Source: Lachnospiraceae bacterium (GTDB lineage Bacteria; Bacillota; Clostridia; Lachnospirales; Lachnospiraceae). From it: a stretch of DNA of 64,000 nt. Within the stretch, counting starts at the first letter, position 1, and every line of letters starts with the position of its first letter. Below the pieces are notes generated by a model that saw nothing but the letters and a program-made list of their open reading frames with translations, searched no databases and was not told the DNA's origin. The stretch is taken from positions 83,204-147,203 of the forward strand of contig JALENY010000029.1 of NCBI GenBank assembly GCA_022767285.1. The letters are read 5' to 3'. This document shows, in pieces, positions 18,945 through 26,835 of the stretch. The translations under genes and the position numbers were made by a program.

Positions 18945-18992
18945 AGCGTCAGTGCCAGAAGCAGACAGCTCCCGGACACTGACGTTATTTTT
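18945..18992 (+). terminator. Probable terminator after the DUF1292 gene
   Basis: CGTCAGTG (18947-18954) and CACTGACG (18977-18984), extended by further pairs, form the stem and TATTTTT follows. The rest of 18820-19156 contains only this hairpin and the next promoter. Confidence 0.6.
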
Positions 18993-19094
18993 CATTTACA
19001 CAGATAGAATTAAGAAACAGATCAAAGCAGAAAAATTATATTCCTGAATGGAAAAAGCGAAGGCACTAAGAAAAATTTGTTGCCGCCCATGGAC

Positions 19095-19122
19095 TTGCAG
19101 GTTAGCGCGAAAAGAGTATAAT
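19095..19122 (+). promoter_or_regulatory. Promoter of the His-rich G3E GTPase gene
   Basis: TTGCAG at 19095-19100 and TATAAT at 19117-19122 are spaced by 16 bp. No clear Zur-type palindrome is seen over it. Confidence 0.6.
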
Positions 19123-19156
19123 ATAGGAAACGCAAAAAATGAAAGAAGGAATCGAA

Positions 19157-20392
19157 ATGACAAAAGTAGATATTATATCCGGTTTCCTGGGAGCCGGAAA
19201 GACCACATTTATAAAGCAGCTGATTGACCAGGTGTATGCAGGTGAAAAACTGGTTCTCATTGAAAATGAGTTTGGTGAGATTGGAATTGACGGCGGGTTT
19301 TTGAAAGATGCCGGTATTGAAATAACGGAGATGAATTCTGGTTGTATCTGCTGTACGTTAGTTGGCGATTTCAGCAAAGCGCTGCAGCAGGTGCTGGACG
19401 AGTATCATCCGGATCGCGTGATTATTGAGCCTTCTGGTGTTGGAAAACTTTCAGATATTGTAAAAGCCATAGAAAACATAAGAGAGAGTGCTGATATCGA
19501 GATTAATGGACGAATCACGGTGGTGGACGGGAAAAAAGCAAAAGTGTATATGAAAAACTTTGGTGAATTTTTCAAAGATCAGGTGGAACATGCGTCAGCC
19601 ATTGTCATCAGCCGCACACAGATGATGACAGATGAGAAAATAGAGGAATGTGTTCATATGCTTCGGGAAGAAAATGAGGAAGCAGCGATTATCTCCACAC
19701 CTTGGGATATGCTCGGCAGAGAAGCAATTCTTCATGCCCTGGACCATAAAACGGAGATGGAACATCTGATGGAAGAGGCGCGAGAGGTACACGGGCATAA
19801 GCACCATGGCTGCTGCAATCATGTCGATCATGACCACGATCATCATGACCACGATCATCATGACCACGATCATCATGACCACGATCATCATGACCACGAT
19901 CATCATGACCACGATCATCATGACCACGACCATCATGATCACGATCATGATCACGAGCACGATCACGAGCACAATCACGAGCACAATCACGAGCATGATC
20001 ACGATCACGACCATGACCATCATGATCACGAGCACAATCATGACCATCATGATCACGACCACGATCACCACGGCTGCTGTGGTCACGACCACCATGAGCA
20101 TCATCACCACCATGCAGACGAGATATTTACAAGCTGGGGAAAAGAAACTGCACATAAATATACCGAAGAAGAATTAGCTTCCCTTCTCAAAGCACTTTCT
20201 GCAACACAGGATTATGGAACGGTGCTCCGATCAAAGGGAATTATAGCTATGGCAGATGGCTCCTGGAAGCAGTTTGACCTGGTTCCGGAAGAATATGAAG
20301 TGAGGGAAGGCAATGCTGATTACACTGGCCGTGTCTGTGTAATTGGTACAGACCTCCGAGAGGAAAAACTGCAGGAACTCTTTCATATATAG
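19157..20392 (+). CDS. G3E (CobW/COG0523) metallochaperone GTPase with very long His-rich linker
   Basis: 411 residues. The P-loop GFLGAGKTT (about 8-16), the metal-binding CxCC motif in GCICCTL and the IEPSGVG motif identify a COG0523 GTPase, the family that hands zinc, cobalt or nickel to target proteins. A linker of about 110 residues (about 213-325) is built almost only of His and Asp/Glu/Asn with two GCC(N/G)H clusters, so it should bind many metal ions. The CobW C-terminal domain follows (about 335-411). ATG at 19157 was chosen because GAAGGAA lies just upstream; ATG at 19139 would leave almost no leader after the promoter. A second G3E gene follows 96 bp downstream, suggesting a joint role in metal homeostasis. 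Confidence 0.9.
   Translation: MTKVDIISGFLGAGKTTFIKQLIDQVYAGEKLVLIENEFGEIGIDGGFLKDAGIEITEMNSGCICCTLVGDFSKALQQVLDEYHPDRVIIEPSGVGKLSDIVKAIENIRESADIEINGRITVVDGKKAKVYMKNFGEFFKDQVEHASAIVISRTQMMTDEKIEECVHMLREENEEAAIISTPWDMLGREAILHALDHKTEMEHLMEEAREVHGHKHHGCCNHVDHDHDHHDHDHHDHDHHDHDHHDHDHHDHDHHDHDHHDHDHDHEHDHEHNHEHNHEHDHDHDHDHHDHEHNHDHHDHDHDHHGCCGHDHHEHHHHHADEIFTSWGKETAHKYTEEELASLLKALSATQDYGTVLRSKGIIAMADGSWKQFDLVPEEYEVREGNADYTGRVCVIGTDLREEKLQELFHI
19829..19933 (+). repeat. 15-bp tandem repeat coding the His/Asp linker
   Basis: Seven head-to-tail copies of CATGACCACGATCAT; six are perfect and the last has one change. Related but diverged copies continue to about 20070. Long open frames on both strands here are artefacts of this repeat. 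Confidence 0.9.
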
Positions 20393-20423
20393 TCAATAAT
20401 TATATGTGTTAAGATGGCAATAA

Positions 20424-20440
20424 CCTAACTGGCTGTTAGG
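20424..20440 (+). promoter_or_regulatory. Small hairpin in the leader of the second G3E gene
   Basis: CCTAAC and GTTAGG flank TGGCT. No T run follows; role unknown. Confidence 0.3.
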
Positions 20441-20488
20441 TATATCAACTATAAATATTTTGCAGCAGAGAAAGGAATTGATATATCT

Positions 20489-21430
20489 ATGATAACACCT
20501 GTATTTATCTGTACAGGATTTTTGGACAGCGGAAAAACAACGCTGGTAAAAGAAACATTGATGGAACAGGAGTGGATCGAGCCCGGATTGACACTTCTGA
20601 TCTTATGTGAAGAAGGAGAAATCGAATATTCCGAAGAATACCTCAGAGAACATGATATGATACTTCTGAAAATCGAGGATTTTTCTGAACTGAACACAGG
20701 GTTTTTTAAGAATTGTGAGCGGCATTACCGCCCGGCACAGGTAGTGATCGAATACAACGGAACCTGGAAACTTGAGGAGCTTCTTTCTATCCGGTATCCG
20801 CGAAGCTGGCAGCTTCAGGGGGTATATTCTACCGTGAATGGTGAGACGCTAGATCTGTACTTAAAAAACATGCGAAACATGCTGATGGAACAGCTGACCG
20901 AGTCAGAACTGATCGTGGTAAACCGCTGTTCCCAGGAGGTGAACCGTTCGGGATTCCGACGTGCGGTAAAAGTCCAAAATCCCATGGCACAGCTTATCTT
21001 TGAGGGAACCGACGGACAGATCATACAGCCTTCCCGGGAGGATCTTCCATATGATGTTAAAGGTGAGACGGTTGTGATTGGAGATGATGATTATGGTATC
21101 TGGTATGTGGATGCCTATGATCACCCGGAGTATTATCTGCATAAAGAAATCCAGTTTACAGCTCAGGTATTTCGCCCGAAGGGAATGAAAGAGGACATGT
21201 TTGTCCCCGGCCGCGAAATCATGACCTGTTGTGCGGATGATATCCGTTTTTACGGTTATCCCTGCAAATTAAATAAAAAGCCGGAATTTAAGGAAAAAAG
21301 CTGGGTGACGGTGCGTGCCCGATTTGAGTACGAAGCACTGACTTCCTATGGCGAGGAGCAGCCTGTTTTGTATCTTACCGGAATAGAAGCTGCCAAGAAA
21401 CCGGAAAATGAAGTTGTGTATCTGGGATAA
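20489..21430 (+). CDS. G3E-like GTPase fused to a YcgQ (TIGR03943)-like C-terminal domain
   Basis: 313 residues. The N-terminal half (about 1-190) resembles CobW-type GTPases, with P-loop GFLDSGKTTLVK instead of the usual GFLGAGKTT, and lacks the CxCC metal-binding motif. The C-terminal part (about 215-313), with FVPGREIMTCCADDIRFYGYPC and a following WVTVRARFEYE, resembles the C-terminal domain of the YcgQ/TIGR03943 proteins, which are elsewhere encoded beside a permease and a G3E GTPase. The fusion therefore suggests a metal-handling pathway. No membrane helices are present. It follows the His-rich G3E gene and has AGAAAGGAA upstream. Confidence 0.65.
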   Translation: MITPVFICTGFLDSGKTTLVKETLMEQEWIEPGLTLLILCEEGEIEYSEEYLREHDMILLKIEDFSELNTGFFKNCERHYRPAQVVIEYNGTWKLEELLSIRYPRSWQLQGVYSTVNGETLDLYLKNMRNMLMEQLTESELIVVNRCSQEVNRSGFRRAVKVQNPMAQLIFEGTDGQIIQPSREDLPYDVKGETVVIGDDDYGIWYVDAYDHPEYYLHKEIQFTAQVFRPKGMKEDMFVPGREIMTCCADDIRFYGYPCKLNKKPEFKEKSWVTVRARFEYEALTSYGEEQPVLYLTGIEAAKKPENEVVYLG

Positions 21431-21586
21431 AGAGTAATTGGATGCCGGTATTCTGTCTGCTTTTTATTCAGAATCATTACTGTGTATCAGAAGAACCCCG
21501 GATTATTTGAAAACCAGGTCAATGGAAAATGGATGGGAATAGATGTGAATTGAAATTTTCAAATTGAAATTTATAAGAAAAAACAG

Positions 21587-21615
21587 TTTACACTTCCCCT
21601 TATATGTGTTATACT
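21587..21615 (+). promoter_or_regulatory. Promoter of rpsO-pnp
   Basis: TTTACA at 21587-21592 and TATACT at 21610-21615 are spaced by 17 bp. The A/T-rich segment 21550-21585, with repeated TTGAAATTT, could be an UP element. The remainder of 21431-21586 shows no gene. Confidence 0.65.
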
Positions 21616-21621
21616 GTGAAA

Positions 21622-21700
21622 GTGCGAGTGAACCCGGATTCAGAGAACGGACGACTCCGACCGCCTCTTAATTCGAGGGGATAAAAATTAGAATAACAGG
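21622..21700 (+). promoter_or_regulatory. rpsO leader, likely S15 autoregulatory RNA
   Basis: The leader contains hairpins CGGA-CGAC-TCCG (21648-21659) and CCTC-TTAATTC-GAGG (21664-21678) just before the ribosome-binding site. Structured S15-binding leaders are known in Firmicutes; assignment here is by position and fold only. Confidence 0.45.
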
Positions 21701-21711
21701 AGGAAATCAAA

Positions 21712-21978
21712 ATGATTTCAAAAGAAAAGAAACAGGCTATTATTGCAGAGTATGCGAGAACCGAAGGTGACACAGGTTCACCGGAAGTACAGGTTGCATT
21801 GTTGACAGAAAGAATTCAGGAGCTCACCGAGCACCTGAAAACAAACCACAAAGATCATCATTCCAGAAGAGGACTTCTGAAAATGGTTGGTCAGAGACGT
21901 GGTTTACTTGCTTATCTGAAGAAGACTGATATTGAAAGATACCGTGCTTTGATTGAAAAACTGGGAATCAGAAAATAA
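21712..21978 (+). CDS. rpsO: 30S ribosomal protein S15
   Basis: 88 residues, the standard length. The motifs [17 protein letters not shown] and [26 protein letters not shown] are diagnostic. It binds the central domain of 16S rRNA. It has RBS AGGAGG and a terminator directly after, ahead of pnp, its usual neighbour. Confidence 0.98.
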   Translation: MISKEKKQAIIAEYARTEGDTGSPEVQVALLTERIQELTEHLKTNHKDHHSRRGLLKMVGQRRGLLAYLKKTDIERYRALIEKLGIRK

Positions 21979-21990
21979 TCAGTTAAGTAA

Positions 21991-22017
21991 GGGGGCGGAG
22001 GAATCCGCCCTATTTTT
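21991..22017 (+). terminator. Intrinsic terminator between rpsO and pnp
   Basis: GGGCGGA and TCCGCCC flank GGAA, followed by TATTTTT. Confidence 0.85.
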
Positions 22018-22036
22018 GAGTTGCTATATATCTGAG

Positions 22037-22060
22037 AAAAAGGTCCACCGGACCTTTTTT
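22037..22060 (+). terminator. Second terminator-like hairpin in the pnp leader
   Basis: AAAAAGGTCC and GGACCTTTTT flank ACC and end in a T run, about 20 bp before the pnp start. A hairpin here could attenuate pnp or be the entry site for its autoregulation. Confidence 0.7.
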
Positions 22061-22081
22061 GAGTTCAAAAAGGAGAGTACT

Positions 22082-24223
22082 ATGTACAAAAGTTTTTCAA
22101 TGGATTTGGCCGGTCGTAAACTGACCGTAGACGTTGGACGTGTTGGAAAACAGGCCAACGGATGTGCGCTTATGCACTATGGCGATACCGTCGTTTTGAG
22201 TACGGCTACCGCTTCCGACAAGCCGAGAGAAGGCATTGACTTTTTCCCACTGAGTGTTGAATATGAAGAAAAAATGTATGCAGTGGGGAAAATTCCGGGT
22301 GGCTTCAATAAGAGAGAAGGCAAGGCGAGCGAACATGCGATCCTGACTTCCCGTGTTATTGACCGTCCTATGAGACCGCTGTTTCCGAAGGACTACCGCA
22401 ACGATGTAACCTTAAATAACATGGTTATGTCCGTTGACCCGGAGTGCAATCCGGAAATCGCAGCTATGCTGGGGTCCGCTATTGCAACCTCTATTTCCGA
22501 TATCCCTTTTGACGGCCCATGTGCTACCACCCAGGTTGGTCTGGTAAATGGCGAGTATGTCATTAACCCTTCCCTGGCCATGAAAGAAGTATCGGATCTT
22601 CAGCTGACAGTTGCTTCCACTAGAGAAAAAGTTATCATGATCGAAGCCGGAGCCAATGAGATTCCGGAAGACAAGATGATTGAAGCTATTTTTGTAGCTG
22701 ATGAAGTCAACAAAGAAATCATCAAATTTATTGATACTATCGTAGCAGAATGCGGAAAACCGAAACATGCATATGAGAGCTGCGCGATTCCGGAAGAAAT
22801 GTTTGCAGCGATGCAAGAAATCATCACTCCGAAAGAGATGGAAGAAGCGGTATTTACCGATGAAAAGCAGATTCGTGAGGAAAATATCCGTCAGATTACC
22901 GCAAAACTGGAAGAAGCTTTTGCAGACAACGAAGAATGGCTTGCCGTACTTGGTGAGGCTGATTATCAGTATCAGAAAAAGACCGTACGTAAGATGATCT
23001 TAAAAGACCACAAACGTCCGGACGGAAGAGCAATCAATCAGATTCGTCCGCTGGCAGCGGAAGTTGATCTGATTCCGCGTGTGCATGGTTCTGCCATGTT
23101 TACCCGTGGACAGACTCAGATATGTACCATCACAACACTGGCACCTCTTTCTGAGGCGCAGCGCCTGGATGGCCTGGATGAGTTTGAGACAAAGAAACGC
23201 TATATGCATCACTACAATTTCCCGTCCTATTCCGTTGGCGAGACAAAACCGTCCAGAGGACCGGGACGTCGTGAAATCGGTCATGGTGCACTGGCTGAGC
23301 GTGCTCTTGTTCCGGTACTGCCCAGCGAGATTGAGTTCCCCTATGCGATCCGTACCGTATCGGAGACATTTGAGTCAAACGGTTCTACTTCGCAGGCAAG
23401 TATCTGTGCATCTTCAATGTCTCTTATGGCAGCCGGTGTTCCGATCAAAAAACCGGTAGCAGGTATTTCAGCAGGTCTGGTAACCGGCGAGACCGATGAT
23501 GATTATCTGGTATTGACCGATATTCAGGGTCTGGAAGACTTTTTCGGAGACATGGACTTTAAGGTAGCAGGTACCCACGATGGTATCACTGCCATTCAGA
23601 TGGATATCAAGATCCACGGCCTTACAAGACCGATCATCGAGGAGGCAATTGCAAGAACAAAAGAAGCCAGAGAATACATTCTGACAAACGTTATGGAACC
23701 CTGCATTCCAAAACCGCGTGAATCCGTCGGAAAATATGCGCCGAAAATTATTCAGATGCAGATTGATCCGGCTAAGATTGGTGATGTGGTTGGTCAGAGA
23801 GGAAAAACCATCAACGCTCTCATTGAGATGTATGATGTGAAGATCGATATTGATGACGATGGCAATGTATCCATTTGCGGTACAAATGCTGATAATATGC
23901 AGAAAGTGGCAAAAGCCATTAAAATTATCGTAACAGATCTGGAAAAAGATATGATCCTGACCGGTAAAGTAATCAGCATCAAAGAGTTTGGTGCATTCCT
24001 TGAGTTCGCGCCGGGCAAAGAAGGTATGGTTCATATCTCCAAGATTTCCAAGGCGCGGATCAATCGTGTTGAAGACGTTTTGACGCTGGGTGATGTTGTT
24101 CGTGTTATCTGTCTCGGAAAAGATAAGATGGGACGTTTGAGCTTCAGTATCAAGGATGTTCCGGCGGGCGCAGAAGACAGATTGGAAGTTGAAAAAGCTG
24201 AGCCGGAAGAGGAAGAAGAATAA
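22082..24223 (+). CDS. pnp: Polyribonucleotide nucleotidyltransferase (PNPase)
   Basis: 713 residues. Two RNase PH domains (about 1-215 and 310-540) are separated by a helical domain, with the FTRGQTQICTITTL and GDMDFKVAGTHDGITAIQMDIKI motifs in the active second copy. KH (VVGQRGKTINALIEMYDVKI) and S1 (TGKVISIKEFGAFLEFAPGK) domains follow. It phosphorolytically degrades RNA 3' to 5'. ATG at 22082 has RBS AAAAAGGAG; a longer frame reaching back into rpsO is not supported. It ends in an acidic tail. Confidence 0.97.
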   Translation: MYKSFSMDLAGRKLTVDVGRVGKQANGCALMHYGDTVVLSTATASDKPREGIDFFPLSVEYEEKMYAVGKIPGGFNKREGKASEHAILTSRVIDRPMRPLFPKDYRNDVTLNNMVMSVDPECNPEIAAMLGSAIATSISDIPFDGPCATTQVGLVNGEYVINPSLAMKEVSDLQLTVASTREKVIMIEAGANEIPEDKMIEAIFVADEVNKEIIKFIDTIVAECGKPKHAYESCAIPEEMFAAMQEIITPKEMEEAVFTDEKQIREENIRQITAKLEEAFADNEEWLAVLGEADYQYQKKTVRKMILKDHKRPDGRAINQIRPLAAEVDLIPRVHGSAMFTRGQTQICTITTLAPLSEAQRLDGLDEFETKKRYMHHYNFPSYSVGETKPSRGPGRREIGHGALAERALVPVLPSEIEFPYAIRTVSETFESNGSTSQASICASSMSLMAAGVPIKKPVAGISAGLVTGETDDDYLVLTDIQGLEDFFGDMDFKVAGTHDGITAIQMDIKIHGLTRPIIEEAIARTKEAREYILTNVMEPCIPKPRESVGKYAPKIIQMQIDPAKIGDVVGQRGKTINALIEMYDVKIDIDDDGNVSICGTNADNMQKVAKAIKIIVTDLEKDMILTGKVISIKEFGAFLEFAPGKEGMVHISKISKARINRVEDVLTLGDVVRVICLGKDKMGRLSFSIKDVPAGAEDRLEVEKAEPEEEEE

Positions 24224-24241
24224 AGATTAAGCATGAAACAA

Positions 24242-24285
24242 TACACCTTCAGTATCGTCGGGTATCCCGGCGTACTGAGGGTGTA
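24242..24285 (+). terminator. Hairpin after pnp
   Basis: TACACCTTCAGTA and TACTGAGGGTGTA pair with a single G-U, with a GC-rich inner part. The T tract is weak (ATCATTTT). Confidence 0.6.
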
Positions 24286-24359
24286 ATCATTTTCGGCGGA
24301 ATCGGGAAACCGGAAGATGTAATCGTTTTGAGCGGAACGTAATCATTTTTGAAAAAAGG
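24283..24359 (+). repeat. Three imperfect direct repeats in front of nrdG
   Basis: GTAATCATTTTCGGCGGAA at 24283, GTAATCGTTTTGAGCGGAA at 24319 and GTAATCATTTTTGA at 24339. They occupy most of the gap between the pnp hairpin and nrdG and may be a protein-binding site; NrdR boxes were not recognised. Confidence 0.45.
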
Positions 24360-24369
24360 AGGTAACCGC

Positions 24370-24858
24370 ATGCGGTTTCATAATATTACAAAAGACGATA
24401 TGTTAAACGGAGACGGTCTCCGAGTGGTTCTCTGGGTGGCAGGATGCTCCCATCACTGCAAAGAATGTCAGAATCCCATTACCTGGGATCCAAACGGCGG
24501 AATTCCCTTTGAGGAAGAAAACAAGCAGGAGATTTTTACAGAACTGGACCATGATTATATCGATGGTATCACATTCAGCGGCGGGGATCCTCTTCATGAG
24601 GCAAATAGAAAGGAAATCGAAGCGCTGGCAAAAGAGATCAAGGCAAAATATCCGAAAAAAACCATATGGCTTTATACCGGTTATGAGTGGGAAGAAATCT
24701 GCGACTGGCCCATCATGAAATACGTTGATGTTCTGGTGGATGGACGGTTTGAGATCGACCACAGAGATGTCCAGCTTCCCTGGCGGGGCAGCCCGAACCA
24801 GAGAGTGATTGATGTCCCGGATACCTTAAGAATGAAAAAAGTAGTTTTGCATATTTGA
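24370..24858 (+). CDS. nrdG: Anaerobic ribonucleotide reductase activating protein
   Basis: 162 residues. The radical-SAM CxxxCxxC motif reads CSHHCKEC, followed by the glycine-rich FSGGDPL loop. NrdG uses a 4Fe-4S cluster and S-adenosylmethionine to create the glycyl radical on NrdD. The nrdD gene is not within this window. The start at 24370 is fixed by AAAAAAGGAGGT eight bases upstream; an in-frame ATG at 24349 is less likely. The next gene is also in nucleotide metabolism (dUTPase). Confidence 0.9.
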   Translation: MRFHNITKDDMLNGDGLRVVLWVAGCSHHCKECQNPITWDPNGGIPFEEENKQEIFTELDHDYIDGITFSGGDPLHEANRKEIEALAKEIKAKYPKKTIWLYTGYEWEEICDWPIMKYVDVLVDGRFEIDHRDVQLPWRGSPNQRVIDVPDTLRMKKVVLHI

Positions 24859-24926
24859 TAAAATAGCATTGATTTTGATGTCAGAATCACTATTTCGTGA
24901 AGAAAACAAAAATGGAGACTTAGCAT

Positions 24927-25439
24927 ATGAAGAGAATCGCAAAATTTCATAAAGTCAGTTTTGAGCAGTTTAAGGTCGGATGGATGGATACATTCGGTGA
25001 GACGGATGAGACTGTGTTAAAAGAAAAATATGATGCAATCAAACTGCCGCGACGGGCAACAAGCGGAAGCGCCGGTTATGATTTTTTCAGTACCGTATCA
25101 TGCGAACTGAAACCAGGCGAGACCATCAAGATTCCCACCGGAATCCGGGTGGAGATGGAAGAAGACTGGGTGCTGAAACTTTATCCCAGAAGCGGCCTTG
25201 GATTCAAATACCGCCTGCAGCTCAACAATACGGTCGGAATCATTGACAGCGATTACTTTTATTCCGATAACGAAGGCCACATTTTTTCCAAAATCACCAA
25301 CGACAGCAATGAGGGTAAAACGATTGCATTTACAGAAGGCATGGGATTTATGCAGGGAATTTTTGTGGAATATGGAATTACAGTAGATGATGAGGCAAAC
25401 GGGGTGAGAAACGGGGGCTTCGGGAGTACGTCGAAGTAG
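24927..25439 (+). CDS. dut: dUTP diphosphatase (trimeric dUTPase family)
   Basis: 170 residues. The five dUTPase motifs can be traced: SGSAGYDFFS, PRSGLGFKY, NTVGIIDSDYF and the C-terminal RNGGFGSTSK (motif V arm). The region between motifs III and V is longer than in minimal dUTPases. It hydrolyses dUTP to dUMP and pyrophosphate, keeping uracil out of DNA. Its neighbour nrdG also serves deoxynucleotide supply. A basic N-terminal extension of about 40 residues is present. Confidence 0.85.
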   Translation: MKRIAKFHKVSFEQFKVGWMDTFGETDETVLKEKYDAIKLPRRATSGSAGYDFFSTVSCELKPGETIKIPTGIRVEMEEDWVLKLYPRSGLGFKYRLQLNNTVGIIDSDYFYSDNEGHIFSKITNDSNEGKTIAFTEGMGFMQGIFVEYGITVDDEANGVRNGGFGSTSK

Positions 25440-25456
25440 TGTAAAGGGAGATTAAG

Positions 25457-26212
25457 ATGAGCGATTTTATTTTAGAAGCGTGTGTGGATTCGGTCGCTTC
25501 TGCTCTGGCAGCCGATCGAGGCGGAGCAGATCGAATTGAACTGTGCGGAAATCTGGTGATTGGAGGAACCACACCGGATATTAATCTGTACCGGGAAATA
25601 AGAAAACATTTACAGATTCCGGCACGGATATTGTTAAGACCAAGATTTGGTGATTTCTGTTACGATGATTATGAATATGAGATTCTGCTTGAGGATATCC
25701 GTATGTTCCGTGAGGCCGGCGCTGAGGGTGTTGTTGTGGGAAGTCTGAATCCGGACGGAACTCTGAACGAGCGTCACATGGAAGGGTTTCGGAATGCCGC
25801 AGGGAATATGGGTATGACTCTTCACCGTGCCTTTGATATGTGCATGGATCCTTATGATACTTTTTATAAAGCTAAATCTATTGGCGTCGATACGATACTG
25901 ACCTCCGGACAGGCTCCAAACTGTGTAGAAGGGCAAAAGCTGATTTCAGAGTTGGTTTCATTGGCCGGAGAAGAGATGACGATTCTGGTTGGAGCCGGTG
26001 TCAGTGCACCGGTTATCGAGAAAATGTATGGGCTGACAAAAGCGACTGCATATCATATGTCAGGGAAAATTACGATAGACAGTGCCATGACATTCCGCAG
26101 AGAAACTGTGAACATGGGCTTGCCGGGATTAAGTGAATATGACATCTGGCAGACCGGAGAGGAAAATATTCGGAACGCACGTCAGGTGTTAAATCGTCTG
26201 CAGGGAAGATAG
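25457..26212 (+). CDS. cutC: CutC-family protein (putative copper homeostasis)
   Basis: 251 residues, a TIM-barrel matching the CutC family (LEACVDSVASALAADRGGADRIELC, RPRFGDFCYDDYEYE, TLHRAFDMC, ILTSGQAPN, ILVGAGVSA). CutC was linked to copper tolerance in Escherichia coli, though a direct copper role is disputed; its reaction is unknown. It is 17 bp after dut with RBS AAAGGGAG, and a bidirectional terminator follows. Confidence 0.9.
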   Translation: MSDFILEACVDSVASALAADRGGADRIELCGNLVIGGTTPDINLYREIRKHLQIPARILLRPRFGDFCYDDYEYEILLEDIRMFREAGAEGVVVGSLNPDGTLNERHMEGFRNAAGNMGMTLHRAFDMCMDPYDTFYKAKSIGVDTILTSGQAPNCVEGQKLISELVSLAGEEMTILVGAGVSAPVIEKMYGLTKATAYHMSGKITIDSAMTFRRETVNMGLPGLSEYDIWQTGEENIRNARQVLNRLQGR

Positions 26213-26229
26213 CGCGTATAGTGTACAAA

Positions 26230-26280
26230 AGGGTATTCCCAAAAAGTCTGAATTTTCACAGACCCCGGGAATACCCTCTT
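26230..26280 (+). terminator. Bidirectional terminator between cutC and the minus-strand DUF1292 gene
   Basis: GGGTATTCCC (26231-26240) and GGGAATACCC (26267-26276) form the outer stem, with an inner GTCTG/CAGAC stem. A-rich sequence lies before and TCTTTTATT after, so it serves both convergent genes. Confidence 0.8.
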
Positions 26281-26625
26281 TTATTCAGCCTCGTCAAATT
26301 CTGCCTGATCCAGCATCTCATCAAATGCATCGGCTGCGATTTCATATTCATCGTCATCGAGAATATTTTCAAGCGTCGGACCGTTCTCATCATCCTCATA
26401 GAAGCGGTAAAGATATACATCGCCGCTCTGATTTTCGCCGTTTTCATCCAAAGGAAGCAGTGCGATGTATTCTTTTCCTCCGGCAGGAAATACGGTCAGG
26501 ACAGCACATTCCACAACGGTGTCATCATCCAGTGTCAGGGTAACGGTTGCTCCATTTGTATCACATTCTTCACCGCAGTGTGAACAATCGCCATTGCAGC
26601 TGTTTTCGCGTTTTAAATCCTCCAT
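26281..26625 (-). CDS. DUF1292 protein with N-terminal cysteine cluster
   Basis: 114 residues, strongly acidic. After a short basic start come cysteines in the arrangement CNGDCSHCGEEC (C-x3-C-x2-C-x3-C), a possible metal site, then the DUF1292 domain (YIALLPLDENGENQSGDVYLYRFYED). RBS AGAAGGAGGT. The family's function is unknown. The cysteine cluster is absent from the DUF1292 protein at 18556-18819. Confidence 0.75.
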   Translation of the reverse strand: MEDLKRENSCNGDCSHCGEECDTNGATVTLTLDDDTVVECAVLTVFPAGGKEYIALLPLDENGENQSGDVYLYRFYEDDENGPTLENILDDDEYEIAADAFDEMLDQAEFDEAE

Positions 26626-26654
26626 TTTTTCAGACCTCCTTCTGTTCTTGTCTT

Positions 26655-26684
26655 ACTTTAACACAGGTCTATGGAAAAAGACAA
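26655..26684 (-). promoter_or_regulatory. Candidate promoter of the minus-strand DUF1292 gene
   Basis: On the minus strand TTGTCT and TAAAGT are spaced by 18 bp, about 30 bp before the start. Weak match. Confidence 0.35.
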
Positions 26685-26835
26685 GGCTTTCAGAAAAAAA
26701 TGTCTGGTAATCGCGTGTGGTGGTAGGGTATAATAAAATTATATAACCGAAAAGCAGCCTCGGTGTGCTGACCTTAATGCACCGGCATAGATGTTTCTGA
26801 AATACGATAACACAAATGAAAGGTGGAGAACTATT

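Noticed and set aside
19595..20177. Long open frames on both strands over the His-rich repeat
   Set aside because: They arise from the 15-bp tandem repeat, which has no stops in several frames; products are only Met/Val/Ile or Thr/Ile strings and lack ribosome-binding sites.
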